Below, in pieces: positions 1-7,013 of a stretch of 8,096 nucleotides of DNA. Location: the NCBI GenBank assembly GCA_031278935.1, contig JAITJK010000114.1:1-8096 (forward strand). Direction: 5' to 3'. Origin of the DNA: Spirochaetaceae bacterium (GTDB taxonomy: Bacteria; Spirochaetota; Spirochaetia; Treponematales; Breznakiellaceae). The translations under genes and the position numbers were made by a program. How positions within the stretch are numbered: position 1 is the first letter of the stretch; each line of letters begins with the position of its first letter. Below the pieces are notes generated by a model, which worked only from the letters and a program-made list of their open reading frames with translations, was not told the DNA's origin and did no database searches.

Positions 1-220
1 TGACTATAAATATTTCTATGACCAGGCCGAACAGCTTCCGGTGCAGCCCGATTACTGGTGTCGCCGGCATGATCTGTCGGTGCGGGATGAAGATCAGTGG
101 TTTCATTATATGAGCCATGAACTGGTCGGTTTGAACACCGAGGAATTGGAAACTTACTATTTTGCCCAGGACCCGGAATTACGGGAGGTCTTGGCGGTGC
201 TGCGGCAGGAGAACTGGTGA
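1..220 (+). CDS. 3' end of an unrecognised gene upstream of rnhB
   Basis: The reading frame is open from base 2 to a TGA at 218-220 and gives the last 72 residues of a protein that begins outside the window. The tail is rich in aromatic and acidic residues (near the start DYKYFYDQ, then DEDQWFHYMSHE, ending LRQENW). It shows no signal peptide, membrane segment or catalytic motif that I can name, and I do not recognise the family. The codon use is GC-rich and like that of the next gene. Its stop overlaps the rnhB start as GTGA, and the rnhB ribosome binding site lies inside its last codons, so the two genes are probably co-transcribed and translationally coupled. The overlap supports this being a real gene; the function is unknown. 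Confidence 0.75.
   Translation, partial: DYKYFYDQAEQLPVQPDYWCRRHDLSVRDEDQWFHYMSHELVGLNTEELETYYFAQDPELREVLAVLRQENW
207..211 (+). promoter_or_regulatory. Ribosome binding site of rnhB inside the upstream gene
   Basis: AGGAG lies five bases before the GTG start. It supports the GTG at 217 and sits within the last codons of the upstream gene, as expected for a coupled gene pair. Confidence 0.7.
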
Positions 221-843
221 TCTGCGGCCTGGATGAAGCGGGTCGGGGCCCCCTGGCCGGGCCGGTGTGCGCTGCCGCAGTGGTCCTCCCCGAAGACTTT
301 CCGGTACACTGCCTGGGGGACTCAAAGAAACTGTCCCTCCGGCGGCGGGAAGAAGCCCGGGACCAAATCCGCGCTGGGGCTCTGGGCTGGGGTATCGGTT
401 GGGCTTCGGAGCAGGAGATTGACCGACTCAATATTCTTCAAGCGAGCCTCTTGGCTATGCAGCGGGCCTTTGAGGCCCTGGCCGCCCAATGGCCCGCCGC
501 ACGAGAGCTCACCGAAGCCGTGGTGGACGGCTTGCAGGTTCCCGCCCTATGCATCCCCTGTCGGGCCCAGGTCAAGGCGGACCGTACCGTACCGGAGGTC
601 ATGGCCGCGTCGATCCTGGCCAAAACTGCCAGGGACGCCCAAATGGAAGCCTACGCCCTTTTGTACCCTCAATACGGCTATGAAAAACACAAGGGCTATC
701 CCACTAAAGAACACCGGGAAACCATTGCCCGGTATGGCCCCTCGCCGATACAGCGCAAAACCTTTCGCGTGAAAAAAACAGTCCCCTCCACCTCTTGGCT
801 TTTCTTAAGGGAGCTTGATGAAGAACGTGACGCACCGCCTTGA
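217..843 (+). CDS. rnhB: Ribonuclease HII
   Basis: RNase HII cleaves RNA in RNA-DNA hybrids and nicks 5' of single ribonucleotides left in DNA, starting ribonucleotide excision repair in the cytoplasm. The 208-residue product has the usual family length. It opens with GLDEAGRGPLAGPV, giving catalytic D6 and E7 and the GRG loop (9-11) that senses the ribo-deoxyribo junction. GDSKKLS is at 34-40. D104 in VVDG and D122 in KADRTVPEVMAASILAK match the other two metal-binding aspartates. GYPTKEH at 160-166 carries the conserved tyrosine. The GTG start was chosen because it precedes this motif directly and has AGGAG at 207-211 at good spacing. It overlaps the upstream stop codon by four bases, which suggests translational coupling. 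All key residues are present and nothing is truncated. Confidence 0.97.
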   Translation: MICGLDEAGRGPLAGPVCAAAVVLPEDFPVHCLGDSKKLSLRRREEARDQIRAGALGWGIGWASEQEIDRLNILQASLLAMQRAFEALAAQWPAARELTEAVVDGLQVPALCIPCRAQVKADRTVPEVMAASILAKTARDAQMEAYALLYPQYGYEKHKGYPTKEHRETIARYGPSPIQRKTFRVKKTVPSTSWLFLRELDEERDAPP

Positions 844-855
844 GCTTTGACGCAG

Positions 856-882
856 CCCTGGGTTCCTGCGAGGAACCCAGGG
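856..882 (+). terminator. Strong hairpin after rnhB
   Basis: A perfect 12-bp stem (CCCTGGGTTCCT pairing with AGGAACCCAGGG) closes a three-base GCG loop, 13 bases after the rnhB stop. The position suggests a transcription terminator, but only a short TTT at 891-893 follows, so there is no proper U-tract. It may instead be the outer part of the interspersed repeat element that begins at 895. The hairpin is seen directly; its role is inferred. Confidence 0.5.
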
Positions 883-894
883 GCCATCCCTTTG

Positions 895-931
895 CTGGAT
901 TGTTTCGCTATCCTTGCAATGACGGCAAATG
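895..931. repeat. Interspersed repeat, copy 1
   Basis: CTGGATTGTTTCGCTATCC and the following CTTGCAATGAC (895-923) match 24 of 29 bases in a second copy at 6545-6573. The pattern (a GGATTG-TTCGCT core followed by a CAATGACGG-like end) is a recurring intergenic repeat type in many bacterial genomes, where it often gives spurious peptides such as DCFA..AMT. This copy lies between rnhB and the first lipoprotein gene and lacks the opposite arm (GCGAAGCAATCCA) that copy 2 has. Confidence 0.6.
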
Positions 932-952
932 GTAATTTGGGTGGGGGTGGGA

Positions 953-958
953 TATACT
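953..958 (+). promoter_or_regulatory. Possible -10 element upstream of the lipoprotein genes
   Basis: TATACT lies 15 bases before the ATG at 973 and just after the repeat. No good -35 box is seen at 16-18 bp: the best candidate, TGGTAA at 930-935, matches TTGACA at only three positions. If real, its start point would fall around 965, leaving a very short leader that would cut into the AGGG at 961-964, so confidence is low. Confidence 0.25.
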
Positions 959-972
959 ATAGGGTAAGCGCG

Positions 973-2787
973 ATGGATACGGGTAAGTTTCGTACAAGTA
1001 ACAGTCCCCGAAAGAGAAGGACCCCCAAGGCCTTAGGCTTGTGTATGGGTTGCTTTTGGCTATGGGTTTCTGGAGCATGCGACAGCGGCGGTATGGATAT
1101 GGTGCTTGCCGGTGGGGGTCGAACCTACGAGGTAAACGCCTTTATCAACGGATATTCCTTGAATGAATGCTCTATCATCAACCGCAACGATACCATCCAG
1201 CCCTATTTTGTGGATTCTGTGGGGAATGATCCGGACCTGCGAGGGCTAGTGATCTTTCTACAAGACCCTTCAGGCCAAACCGTAGGCAAGAAAATCCGGT
1301 ATACCCTCGCATCCTCTAAGTCGGTAGAGAAGCTCCTAGAGCCGCAGCCGATTCTGCAGGATCCAAGCCCGGCCACCCCCGCCCCGGTAGAGACGGCAGA
1401 GCCAGAGCCAGAGCCAGAGCCAGAGCCAGAAGCGGAGGCCGAGGCGGCGGCGGCGGAAACTACCCTTTCCGAAGAGGCGGCGGAAACCGAGGAAGAGTTC
1501 TCCTTGCCCATGGACGCGGGGGAGCTAGAGCCCCCGGAAAAGTCCGAAAACCGAAACTATGTCTTCACCCCTGACGAAACCGACGTGATCCTTTCTGTGG
1601 CCCGTTTAGACAAGGAACTCCCGGCCTACACCATCCGGGAATCCCTGGAAATCGGGCAATATACCCTGGTGTTCCAGGTGCTGGGGGAAAAAAACGTACT
1701 CGCCGCGATTGAACGTCCGGTGTATTTCCTGGGGGACGCGGTCTTACAGTTTGACGAGATTCAGCGGTACCTGCCAGGTTTCTCTAAAACCGCCCATTTC
1801 GTACCTCCCACGGCGCCGGTACTGCTGGAAGCCCAGGCGTTGACCGATGCCCGGCTTGACCCTTATGTGATTTGGTACAGCGGGAAACAGCGGATCGCCG
1901 AGGGAAAGCTCTCCGAAGATACCCGCTACCTGTTCTGGCAAGCCCCGGAACGAACCGGCTTCTATACCATAAAGGCGGTGCTTTTCCCCTTTAAGCCCCC
2001 GGCGAATACGGCCCTTTCCGGGAGAGTCAAGGAATTATCCCTCCCCGTGTCGGCAAAACATGAGATCCCTGGGTACTTTGCGGACCGCTCGGATGAGTTT
2101 ATCCACTGGTATCAGCTACAGAACAAGCTCCTGGATACCAAGAACCCCCAGGACCTGAAAAAAAGCCTGCGTCCTACGACTCAAGAGCGGATTCACTGGG
2201 CTCCTCACGGGGGAATTTACGGTCTTTCCGTAGGGCCGCAGGATATATACCGGCTGCCGGAGCTACCGGTACTCCTGGCCGATGACGAGCAAGGAGTCGG
2301 GGACCTCGTGTTCCGGGCGCTGTTTCGCGCCCCAGGAACGGTGGCGCAGGCGGTTTTTACCGGGGATGATCCTGCGGTGGAAGCGGTGAAGCTCGCCCTT
2401 TCCTTTACCGGAGAAACGGTGATCCTCCACGTGGCTTCGTCTTCTCGCTCCCAGGAAGAGGCGCTACACCTCCCCTCTCCGGTCTTGCAGGACTTCCTAG
2501 CCCTTAGGCTCGCTTTCACTATCCAGAAACATCAGTTTACCGCCCAGGTGGCCTTGGCGGATAGGGACGCCCAGTCCAAGCCCTGTGCCATCCCCTTGGC
2601 CGCGCCCCTAAACGGGGATGGACGGTGGCAGTTTGGTGCGGAACTACCCCTTCCGGAGACGCTCCAGGAGTCGGAGGGGACTGTAGAGGGGGTAATCATC
2701 TTGGATGAGGTAGGTTTAAGCTTTACCAAGACCCCTCTTCCCCTCATATCCTCCCAAACGGAAGAAACCCTGCCTGAAATGTTTTGA
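973..2787 (+). CDS. Large predicted lipoprotein with acidic EP-repeat linker
   Basis: This 604-residue protein is not a family I can name. A basic n-region (KFRTSNSPRKRRTPK) and a hydrophobic stretch end in WVSGAC, so Cys36 is the likely lipidated residue and the protein probably sits on a membrane surface. An acidic, Pro/Ala/Glu-rich linker (about 130-190) contains five EP dipeptides at 143-152. Two beta-rich stretches follow (about 196-255 and 275-343); the second ends RTGFYTIKAVLFPF, like an Ig-like strand. The C-terminal part (about 415-583) has strand patterns and an ending (GVIILDEVGLSF) like a LamG/concanavalin-type sandwich; this is inference. The frame is open back to a TTG at 847, but that would translate the interspersed repeat, so I prefer the ATG at 973, with AGGG at 961-964. 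The gap to the next lipoprotein gene is 14 bases, suggesting an operon. Confidence 0.8.
   Translation: MDTGKFRTSNSPRKRRTPKALGLCMGCFWLWVSGACDSGGMDMVLAGGGRTYEVNAFINGYSLNECSIINRNDTIQPYFVDSVGNDPDLRGLVIFLQDPSGQTVGKKIRYTLASSKSVEKLLEPQPILQDPSPATPAPVETAEPEPEPEPEPEAEAEAAAAETTLSEEAAETEEEFSLPMDAGELEPPEKSENRNYVFTPDETDVILSVARLDKELPAYTIRESLEIGQYTLVFQVLGEKNVLAAIERPVYFLGDAVLQFDEIQRYLPGFSKTAHFVPPTAPVLLEAQALTDARLDPYVIWYSGKQRIAEGKLSEDTRYLFWQAPERTGFYTIKAVLFPFKPPANTALSGRVKELSLPVSAKHEIPGYFADRSDEFIHWYQLQNKLLDTKNPQDLKKSLRPTTQERIHWAPHGGIYGLSVGPQDIYRLPELPVLLADDEQGVGDLVFRALFRAPGTVAQAVFTGDDPAVEAVKLALSFTGETVILHVASSSRSQEEALHLPSPVLQDFLALRLAFTIQKHQFTAQVALADRDAQSKPCAIPLAAPLNGDGRWQFGAELPLPETLQESEGTVEGVIILDEVGLSFTKTPLPLISSQTEETLPEMF
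1399..1428 (+). repeat. Five tandem copies of GAGCCA in the lipoprotein gene
   Basis: Five perfect GAGCCA hexamers encode (Glu-Pro)5 in the acidic linker, followed by degenerate GAGGCC/GCGGCG units. Each unit is two codons, so copy-number change would alter linker length without shifting the frame. Confidence 0.95.
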
Positions 2788-2801
2788 ATCTTGAGGAAAG
2801 T

Positions 2802-3476
2802 ATGGAAAAAAGTTTCATGGTAATGCACGGTATAGTCGCGCTTTTATGCGCGACCTGTACCGGGAATCCGCCGGAACAGCCAGTTGTCTGGACCGCGCCT
2901 AAGGAGGAGCGGCTTATCCGCCTGTATCAGATTATCGATTTCAAGGACAACCATCGGGGGGGCGACATCCCCGAATGGGTACACCGGTATGAGCGACAAG
3001 GGATCTCCGGCGTCGAAGGGCTTGCTGAATATGCGAATGACTATATCTTCATAAGTGAGCTTGAAGGCACGAGCTTCAAGGCCCTCCAGCAATGGTCTTC
3101 GGGCTTTGTCCCTGCCAAGGACCTGTCCCGGCTGGTGGCTTCCCGGATACAGGAGCGCGTTACCCAGAGGGTAAGCACCTATCCGGAGGGTGAATACGGG
3201 CGCTTTTTCGAGGCCTTTATACGGGCGGCTTCCGATGCGGTGTATAGCGGCGCTGTGCAAGTCGGGGATTTCTGGGTACTGAAAGAGTATTTTCAGGAAG
3301 ACGGGGTTACCCCGGACCGGGAGGTCTATAATTTTCTCATCTTGATCCGGATCGATAAAACCGTTCTCCGAAAAAGTATCCAGGAGATTCTTGCTTCCCT
3401 GGGCCCCATGTCCCTTACCAAAGCCCAAACCCAAGCGGTGAACCGCTTAAAAGAGACTTTCTTCGATTTTTTCTAA
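2802..3476 (+). CDS. Small predicted exported protein or lipoprotein
   Basis: The 224-residue product begins MEKSFMVMHGIVALLCATC, a short basic start and a hydrophobic core. Cys16 or Cys19 could be lipidated, but neither fits a strict lipobox (LCATC is nearest), so a lipoprotein is likely rather than certain. The rest is soluble, mixed alpha/beta, with segments such as NDYIFISELEG, SRLVASRIQERV and YNFLILIRIDKTVL. The alternation of an acidic helix with an R-I-D-K strand recalls LPP20-like outer-membrane lipoproteins, but only weakly, and I assign no function. The frame stays open to a TTG at 2784 overlapping the previous stop; the ATG at 2802 is preferred because GAGGA at 2793-2797 is well spaced before it. 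It follows the large lipoprotein gene by 14 bases and is probably co-transcribed with it. Confidence 0.8.
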   Translation: MEKSFMVMHGIVALLCATCTGNPPEQPVVWTAPKEERLIRLYQIIDFKDNHRGGDIPEWVHRYERQGISGVEGLAEYANDYIFISELEGTSFKALQQWSSGFVPAKDLSRLVASRIQERVTQRVSTYPEGEYGRFFEAFIRAASDAVYSGAVQVGDFWVLKEYFQEDGVTPDREVYNFLILIRIDKTVLRKSIQEILASLGPMSLTKAQTQAVNRLKETFFDFF

Positions 3477-3526
3477 CCCTTTGCCCCTTGACCGGGAGGC
3501 GTATGGGGGAGAGCTGCTCCTCTGGC

Positions 3527-4231
3527 TTATCTTCGGGAGCGGGTTAAGCCTTCCCGGGCTTCCTGGTAGTCGTTTTTTAATCGCAGCGCCCGTTCATAGG
3601 CCTGAACCGCCGTGTCTAAGTCTCCTAGGGCTTCCCGGACCGTCCCCAGGCGGTACCACCAGAGGGCAAGTCGGGAGTCGAGCTGGACCGCAGTGGTGTA
3701 GGCAATATCCGCGTGATGGAATCTTCCCTGGATTCGAAAAATTTCCCCGATGAAGAAATAGGCCACTGCAGTCCGGTCCCCCTGGGGCTGGGAATTGACG
3801 TACCGTTGCATCGCCCGCAGGGATCGCTCATACTCAAGCAGATAGAAATAGGCCTCTCCCATAGTTTCGATGATCCGGTAATCATTAGGGTACAACTGGA
3901 GGGCCCGTTCACCCCAGGTAATCACGTCGTCATATTGTTGTTGCCGCTGCAAAGTCCAGGTAAACACGGCGTAGGTGTCTCCCGTGGCGGTATTGCGGGA
4001 TATGGCGTCCAAACACAGCTGCACCGCCTGGTCGTAATACCGCATGGCTTCGTCCATCCGGTTCTGGGCTTCCAGGTCCCGGCCCGTACGGTAACTTTGC
4101 AGTGCACTTATACGGGAACCATCGGGATTGGTCTGAGCAAAGAGGGGCTGAAAAAAGAAGCCCAGCCCTATAAAACCCAGAACATATACGCTTACGGATG
4201 CTCGTCCCCTACCTCGTCTATAGTTTTCCAT
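3527..4231 (-). CDS. Exported TPR-repeat protein
   Basis: The 234-residue product has a signal peptide (basic MENYRRGRGR, then a hydrophobic core, cleavage likely after PLFA at residue 32), so it acts in the periplasm or at the outer membrane. The rest is about five tetratricopeptide repeats, at roughly 43-76, 84-116, 117-150, 154-187 and 188-221, with clear signatures such as GEAYFYLLEYERSLRAMQRY, GEIFRIQGRFHHAD and LGTVREALGDLDTAVQAYER. TPRs are protein-binding scaffolds; the partner cannot be told. The frame stays open upstream to 4528, overlapping tkt, but the signal peptide, an AGAAGAA stretch before ATG 4231 and a promoter at 4262-4290 favour this start. It ends 50 bases from the convergent lipoprotein gene, and I see no convincing terminator in that gap. 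It is divergent from tkt. Confidence 0.9.
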   Translation of the reverse strand: MENYRRGRGRASVSVYVLGFIGLGFFFQPLFAQTNPDGSRISALQSYRTGRDLEAQNRMDEAMRYYDQAVQLCLDAISRNTATGDTYAVFTWTLQRQQQYDDVITWGERALQLYPNDYRIIETMGEAYFYLLEYERSLRAMQRYVNSQPQGDRTAVAYFFIGEIFRIQGRFHHADIAYTTAVQLDSRLALWWYRLGTVREALGDLDTAVQAYERALRLKNDYQEAREGLTRSRR

Positions 4232-4249
4232 GTTTCTTCTATAGTTTTC
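4217..4249. repeat. 12-bp direct repeat at the start of the TPR gene
   Basis: TCTATAGTTTTC occurs at 4217-4228 and 4238-4249, 21 bp apart, on either side of the start codon. The 21-bp period is seven codons, so the upstream untranslated copy and the coding copy both read ENYRR in the same frame. This points to a small local tandem duplication. Confidence 0.7.
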
Positions 4250-4261
4250 TTCTTTGAATAT

Positions 4262-4290
4262 ATTGTAATACAAGGCCCTAAAGACGACAA
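4262..4290 (-). promoter_or_regulatory. Sigma-70-type promoter of the TPR gene
   Basis: On the minus strand, TTGTCG (4290-4285) and TACAAT (4267-4262) are separated by exactly 17 bases. Transcription would start near 4255, giving a leader of about 24 nt before the ATG at 4231. This is a good match to the housekeeping consensus and supports the shorter start of the TPR gene. Confidence 0.6.
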
Positions 4291-4455
4291 TCCACCACCT
4301 GCCCTTGCGGCATATGGGGATGATGCCAAGGAGTACCTGTTCTCTGACCACGCAGCCAGGAGATACGCCTCTATGCAGGTAGCGAGACAGAGGAACGTAT
4401 TTCTCGTATACTAGCTCAAGCGGTCTTCTACCGCATCTTTGGAGAACAATAAAGC

Positions 4456-4459
4456 GGAG
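4456..4459 (+). promoter_or_regulatory. Ribosome binding site of tkt
   Basis: GGAG lies seven bases before the ATG at 4467 and fixes the start. Further upstream, TATACT at 4407-4412 could be a -10 box, but no -35 partner is seen. A small 5-bp hairpin (GCGGT/ACCGC, 4420-4434) lies in the leader. Confidence 0.6.
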
Positions 4460-4466
4460 TATCACT

Positions 4467-6440
4467 ATGGACATCAACGCATTGGAAAAAATTGCCCTCA
4501 CTGTGAGGTCCCTTTCCATGGACGCCATTCAAAAGGCTAATTCAGGACACCCGGGACTTCCCCTGGGGGCCGCAGAACTGGGGGCCTTCCTCTACGGAGA
4601 GGCGCTCCGGCAGGACCCGGCAGACCCGGCCTGGCCGGATCGGGACCGGTTTGTCCTGTCCGCAGGGCACGGTTCCATGTTCCTCTATGCCCTGCTCTAT
4701 CTCGCGGGGTACCAGGATATGACCTTGGAGGATATCAAGACCTTCCGGCAAATCGGTTCCCACGCGGCAGGGCACCCTGAATATGGCCTGGTCCCAGGGA
4801 TCGAGACCACCTCAGGTCCTCTGGGGCAGGGCATCGCCACCGCAGTGGGCATGGCCGTGGCGGAAACCATGTTAGCCGCCCGGTTTAATACCCCCACGCG
4901 GATCATCGTGGACCATTATACCTATGTTTTGGTGGGAGACGGCTGCCTCCAGGAAGGGGTTTCCGCAGAGGCCAGTTCCCTGGCAGGCCACCTCCAACTG
5001 GGCAAACTCATCGTGTTCTATGATTCCAACCGGATAACCATCGACGGCAGCACGGACCTGGCCTTTACCGAGACCGTGGCCCAGCGCTACCAGGCCTACG
5101 GCTGGCAGGTGCTCACCGGGTCTATGTATGATTTTGAAGACTTAGCCCGGCTCACCGAGGCAGCCAAGGCGGAAACTGCCAAACCCAGCCTTATTATCTT
5201 GACTTCGGTTATCGGCAAGGGCGCTCCCCATAAGCAGAACACCGCAGACGCCCACGGCGCGCCTTTAGGAGGGGAAGAAGTGGCGGCGGCTAAAGCGGCT
5301 TTGGGCATTAGCGGAGATTTTTACGTGGCCCCTGAGGCTGAAGCCTATTTCGCCACTAAACGGACCACGTGGCAGACAAACCGGAGGGCGTGGCAAGAGG
5401 AATTCCAGCGATGGTCTAAGGAAAACCCGGATAAGCGCGCCGAATGGGACCGCTTCTATGCTGGTGAGCCGGCTCAAGGGACGCTTCCCCGGTTTGCCGC
5501 TGGGGACAGCCTGGCAACCCGGACTGCGGGGAATAAGGCCCTAGTGGCCCTGGCGGCGGCCAATCCTAACCTGGTGGGTGGTTCGGCGGACCTGAAAGGT
5601 CCCAATGCCGTGGGGATTCCTGACGCGGGAGTGTACGGGCCTGCGAACCGGGGAGGCCGGTACATTCACTTTGGTATCCGGGAATTTGCCATGGCGGCCA
5701 TCTCCAACGGCATCAGCCTTCACGGGGGCCTTCGGGCGTTCTGCGCCACCTTCATGGTGTTTTCCGATTACTTGCGCCCCGCCTTACGGCTTTCGGCTTT
5801 AATGAAGCAGCCTCTTATCTACGTGCTCACCCATGACTCGATTTTCGTGGGAGAAGACGGCCCGACTCATCAGCCTATCGAGCATCTTGCGTCTTTCCGA
5901 ATCATGCCAGGGGTCCTTACTTTGCGGCCTGCGGATGCAGAGGAGACCGCCGAGGCCTGGGCTATGGCCCTGGAACGGCAGGACGGGCCGACGATTCTGG
6001 CCCTTTCCCGGCAGAACCTCAAGGTTTTTACCAAGGAGGACCCGGATTGGCGAAAGAAGCTCCGTACCGGCGCCTATATGGTGAAGAAGGGGGCGGATGT
6101 TCCTGAGTTGGTGCTTATCGCCACGGGTTCTGAGGTTACCCTGGCTCTGGAGGCTGCCGCGATGGTGCAAGGGAAGGTTCGGGTAGTGTCCATGATAAGC
6201 CGGGAACGTTTTGAGGCTCAGTCCAAGACCGTACAGGAAGGAGTGGTTCCTCCGGGAATTCCGGTTATCTGTTGCGAGGCCGGGGTGCGGACCGGCTGGG
6301 AACGTTGGACTTCACCGGAGGGGATATTCTCCATCGACCGCTTCGGTGAATCTGGCCCCGCACCCAAAGTGGCCGAAGCCCTGGGCTTCACGGCTCAGGC
6401 TTTAGCCGCCCTGATTACGGCCAAACTCCGCTGTGCATAA
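4467..6440 (+). CDS. tkt: Transketolase
   Basis: Transketolase moves two-carbon ketol units between sugar phosphates (xylulose-5-P with ribose-5-P or erythrose-4-P) in the non-oxidative pentose phosphate pathway, using thiamine diphosphate and a divalent metal in the cytoplasm. At 657 residues it is full length. The N-terminal cofactor domain has NSGHPG (H28), SAGHGS (H68), H103, and GDG at 157-159 with N188 binding metal. H263 in DAHGAPLG is the catalytic histidine. The pyrimidine domain has R352, GGSADL (S373), the essential Glu E406 in GIREFAM, THDSIFVGEDGPTHQP (H456, D464, H468) and SRQNL (R515). The C-terminal domain begins near 535 and includes VLIATGSEV and GWERW. No expected residue is missing. 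It is divergent from the TPR gene and no operon partner follows. A weak 7-bp hairpin (6445-6451/6470-6476) without a T-run is the only terminator candidate. Confidence 0.98.
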   Translation: MDINALEKIALTVRSLSMDAIQKANSGHPGLPLGAAELGAFLYGEALRQDPADPAWPDRDRFVLSAGHGSMFLYALLYLAGYQDMTLEDIKTFRQIGSHAAGHPEYGLVPGIETTSGPLGQGIATAVGMAVAETMLAARFNTPTRIIVDHYTYVLVGDGCLQEGVSAEASSLAGHLQLGKLIVFYDSNRITIDGSTDLAFTETVAQRYQAYGWQVLTGSMYDFEDLARLTEAAKAETAKPSLIILTSVIGKGAPHKQNTADAHGAPLGGEEVAAAKAALGISGDFYVAPEAEAYFATKRTTWQTNRRAWQEEFQRWSKENPDKRAEWDRFYAGEPAQGTLPRFAAGDSLATRTAGNKALVALAAANPNLVGGSADLKGPNAVGIPDAGVYGPANRGGRYIHFGIREFAMAAISNGISLHGGLRAFCATFMVFSDYLRPALRLSALMKQPLIYVLTHDSIFVGEDGPTHQPIEHLASFRIMPGVLTLRPADAEETAEAWAMALERQDGPTILALSRQNLKVFTKEDPDWRKKLRTGAYMVKKGADVPELVLIATGSEVTLALEAAAMVQGKVRVVSMISRERFEAQSKTVQEGVVPPGIPVICCEAGVRTGWERWTSPEGIFSIDRFGESGPAPKVAEALGFTAQALAALITAKLRCA

Positions 6441-6750
6441 AGGGTCGGGGAAAACCTCTCAAGGACTTCTTCCCGAGTCTTGATGCGGCTGTGGTAAAAG
6501 CGAGAAGCGAAGTGGCGAAGCAATCCACAGGAGCAGGTCCTCCACTGGATTGCTTCGCTGTACTCGTAATGACCGGCAGTCCCATTCGTAACGATGGTAT
6601 TGATACCAACGAGTGTGTTCTGTCAGAAAGTTCTACTATCATGAGACCCTGCAAAGATTTCACCGATCCTGCAGCGGTCCTGGCTTGATGTATTTGGGTT
6701 GTACCGATAAACGCGACCGGCAGTTTTTCCGTCCCACGCCTGGCGTCCCC
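6441..6750. other. Intergenic stretch after tkt, no supported gene
   Basis: This stretch holds the inverted-repeat copy of the interspersed element (6515-6573) and otherwise no convincing gene. A minus-strand frame spans it to 6771, but it has no ribosome binding site and reads the repeat as VITSTAKQSS and VDCFATS, the typical false peptide of this repeat type. The upstream part of a decayed toxin gene may reach into 6661-6750, but I cannot recognise it there. Confidence 0.6.
6515..6573. repeat. Interspersed repeat, copy 2, with inverted arm
   Basis: A perfect 13-bp inverted repeat (GCGAAGCAATCCA at 6515-6527 and TGGATTGCTTCGC at 6546-6558) encloses an 18-base loop. The right side continues to 6573 and matches copy 1 at 24 of 29 bases (895-923). 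This copy is therefore a palindromic form of the same element, able to form a stem-loop in RNA. Confidence 0.75.
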
Positions 6751-7013
6751 CAAGATGGTAGTAAATGACATAAAGAATTATTGGAAAAGGCATTTGAAGA
6801 ATCAGAAAAACATAAACAGATTTTTAGAGAAGAAATAAAAATAGTTTTAAATGATTACATGAGTATGAGACATTTTATAAGACATACGTATGGATTCAGA
6901 CTTGATTGGGAACAATAGATAATATTTGGATAAATGTACAAAAAACTGTGATAGTCCAAAACAGGGTTGAAGAGCAGCTACAGGGTGAGCAGGCCCTCGG
7001 CAAAAAAAATTAG
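6751..7013 (+). pseudogene. Remnant of a HepT-like RNase toxin (HEPN)
   Basis: Between 6769 and 6918 the frame reads HKELLEKAFEES, then REEIKIVLNDYMSMRHFIR and HTYGFRLDWEQ before a TAG. HepT-like HEPN toxins carry an R-x4-H-x-Y active site; here RHFIRHTY keeps it intact. Members often have a WH..LL segment upstream. The codon before HKELL is TGA (6766-6768), one base from TGG, and the codons before it read QDGSK, so a Trp-to-stop change is likely. After DWEQ the similarity seems to resume one frame back from 6915 (IDNIWINVQKTV), running to a stop at 7011-7013; the last 15 or so codons are uncertain. The segment is far more AT-rich than tkt, which suggests foreign origin. No nucleotidyltransferase (MNT) antitoxin gene is visible. 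The family call rests on motif memory, not a search. Confidence 0.6.

Noticed and set aside
847..972. N-terminal extension of the large lipoprotein from a TTG start
   Set aside because: It would translate the post-rnhB hairpin and the interspersed repeat; the signal peptide is better explained from the ATG at 973.
2844..3434. Long minus-strand frame opposite the small lipoprotein gene
   Set aside because: Antisense shadow: no ribosome binding site and no family likeness, while the plus frame has a signal sequence and a good start.
3713..4414. 233-codon plus-strand frame
   Set aside because: Antisense to the TPR gene, whose repeats are unmistakable on the minus strand.
4232..4528. Upstream extension of the TPR protein
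   Set aside because: It would bury the signal peptide, overlap the start of tkt and cross a good promoter.
6571..6724. 10-bp direct repeat GACCGGCAGT (6571 and 6715) as possible target-site duplication
   Set aside because: Matches of this length are expected many times by chance in 8 kb, and the enclosed DNA shows no transposase or terminal inverted repeats.
6415..6771. Minus-strand 118-codon frame after tkt
   Set aside because: No ribosome binding site, and its middle is the interspersed repeat read as VITSTAKQSS...VDCFATS. A decayed fragment in its first 50 codons cannot be excluded.
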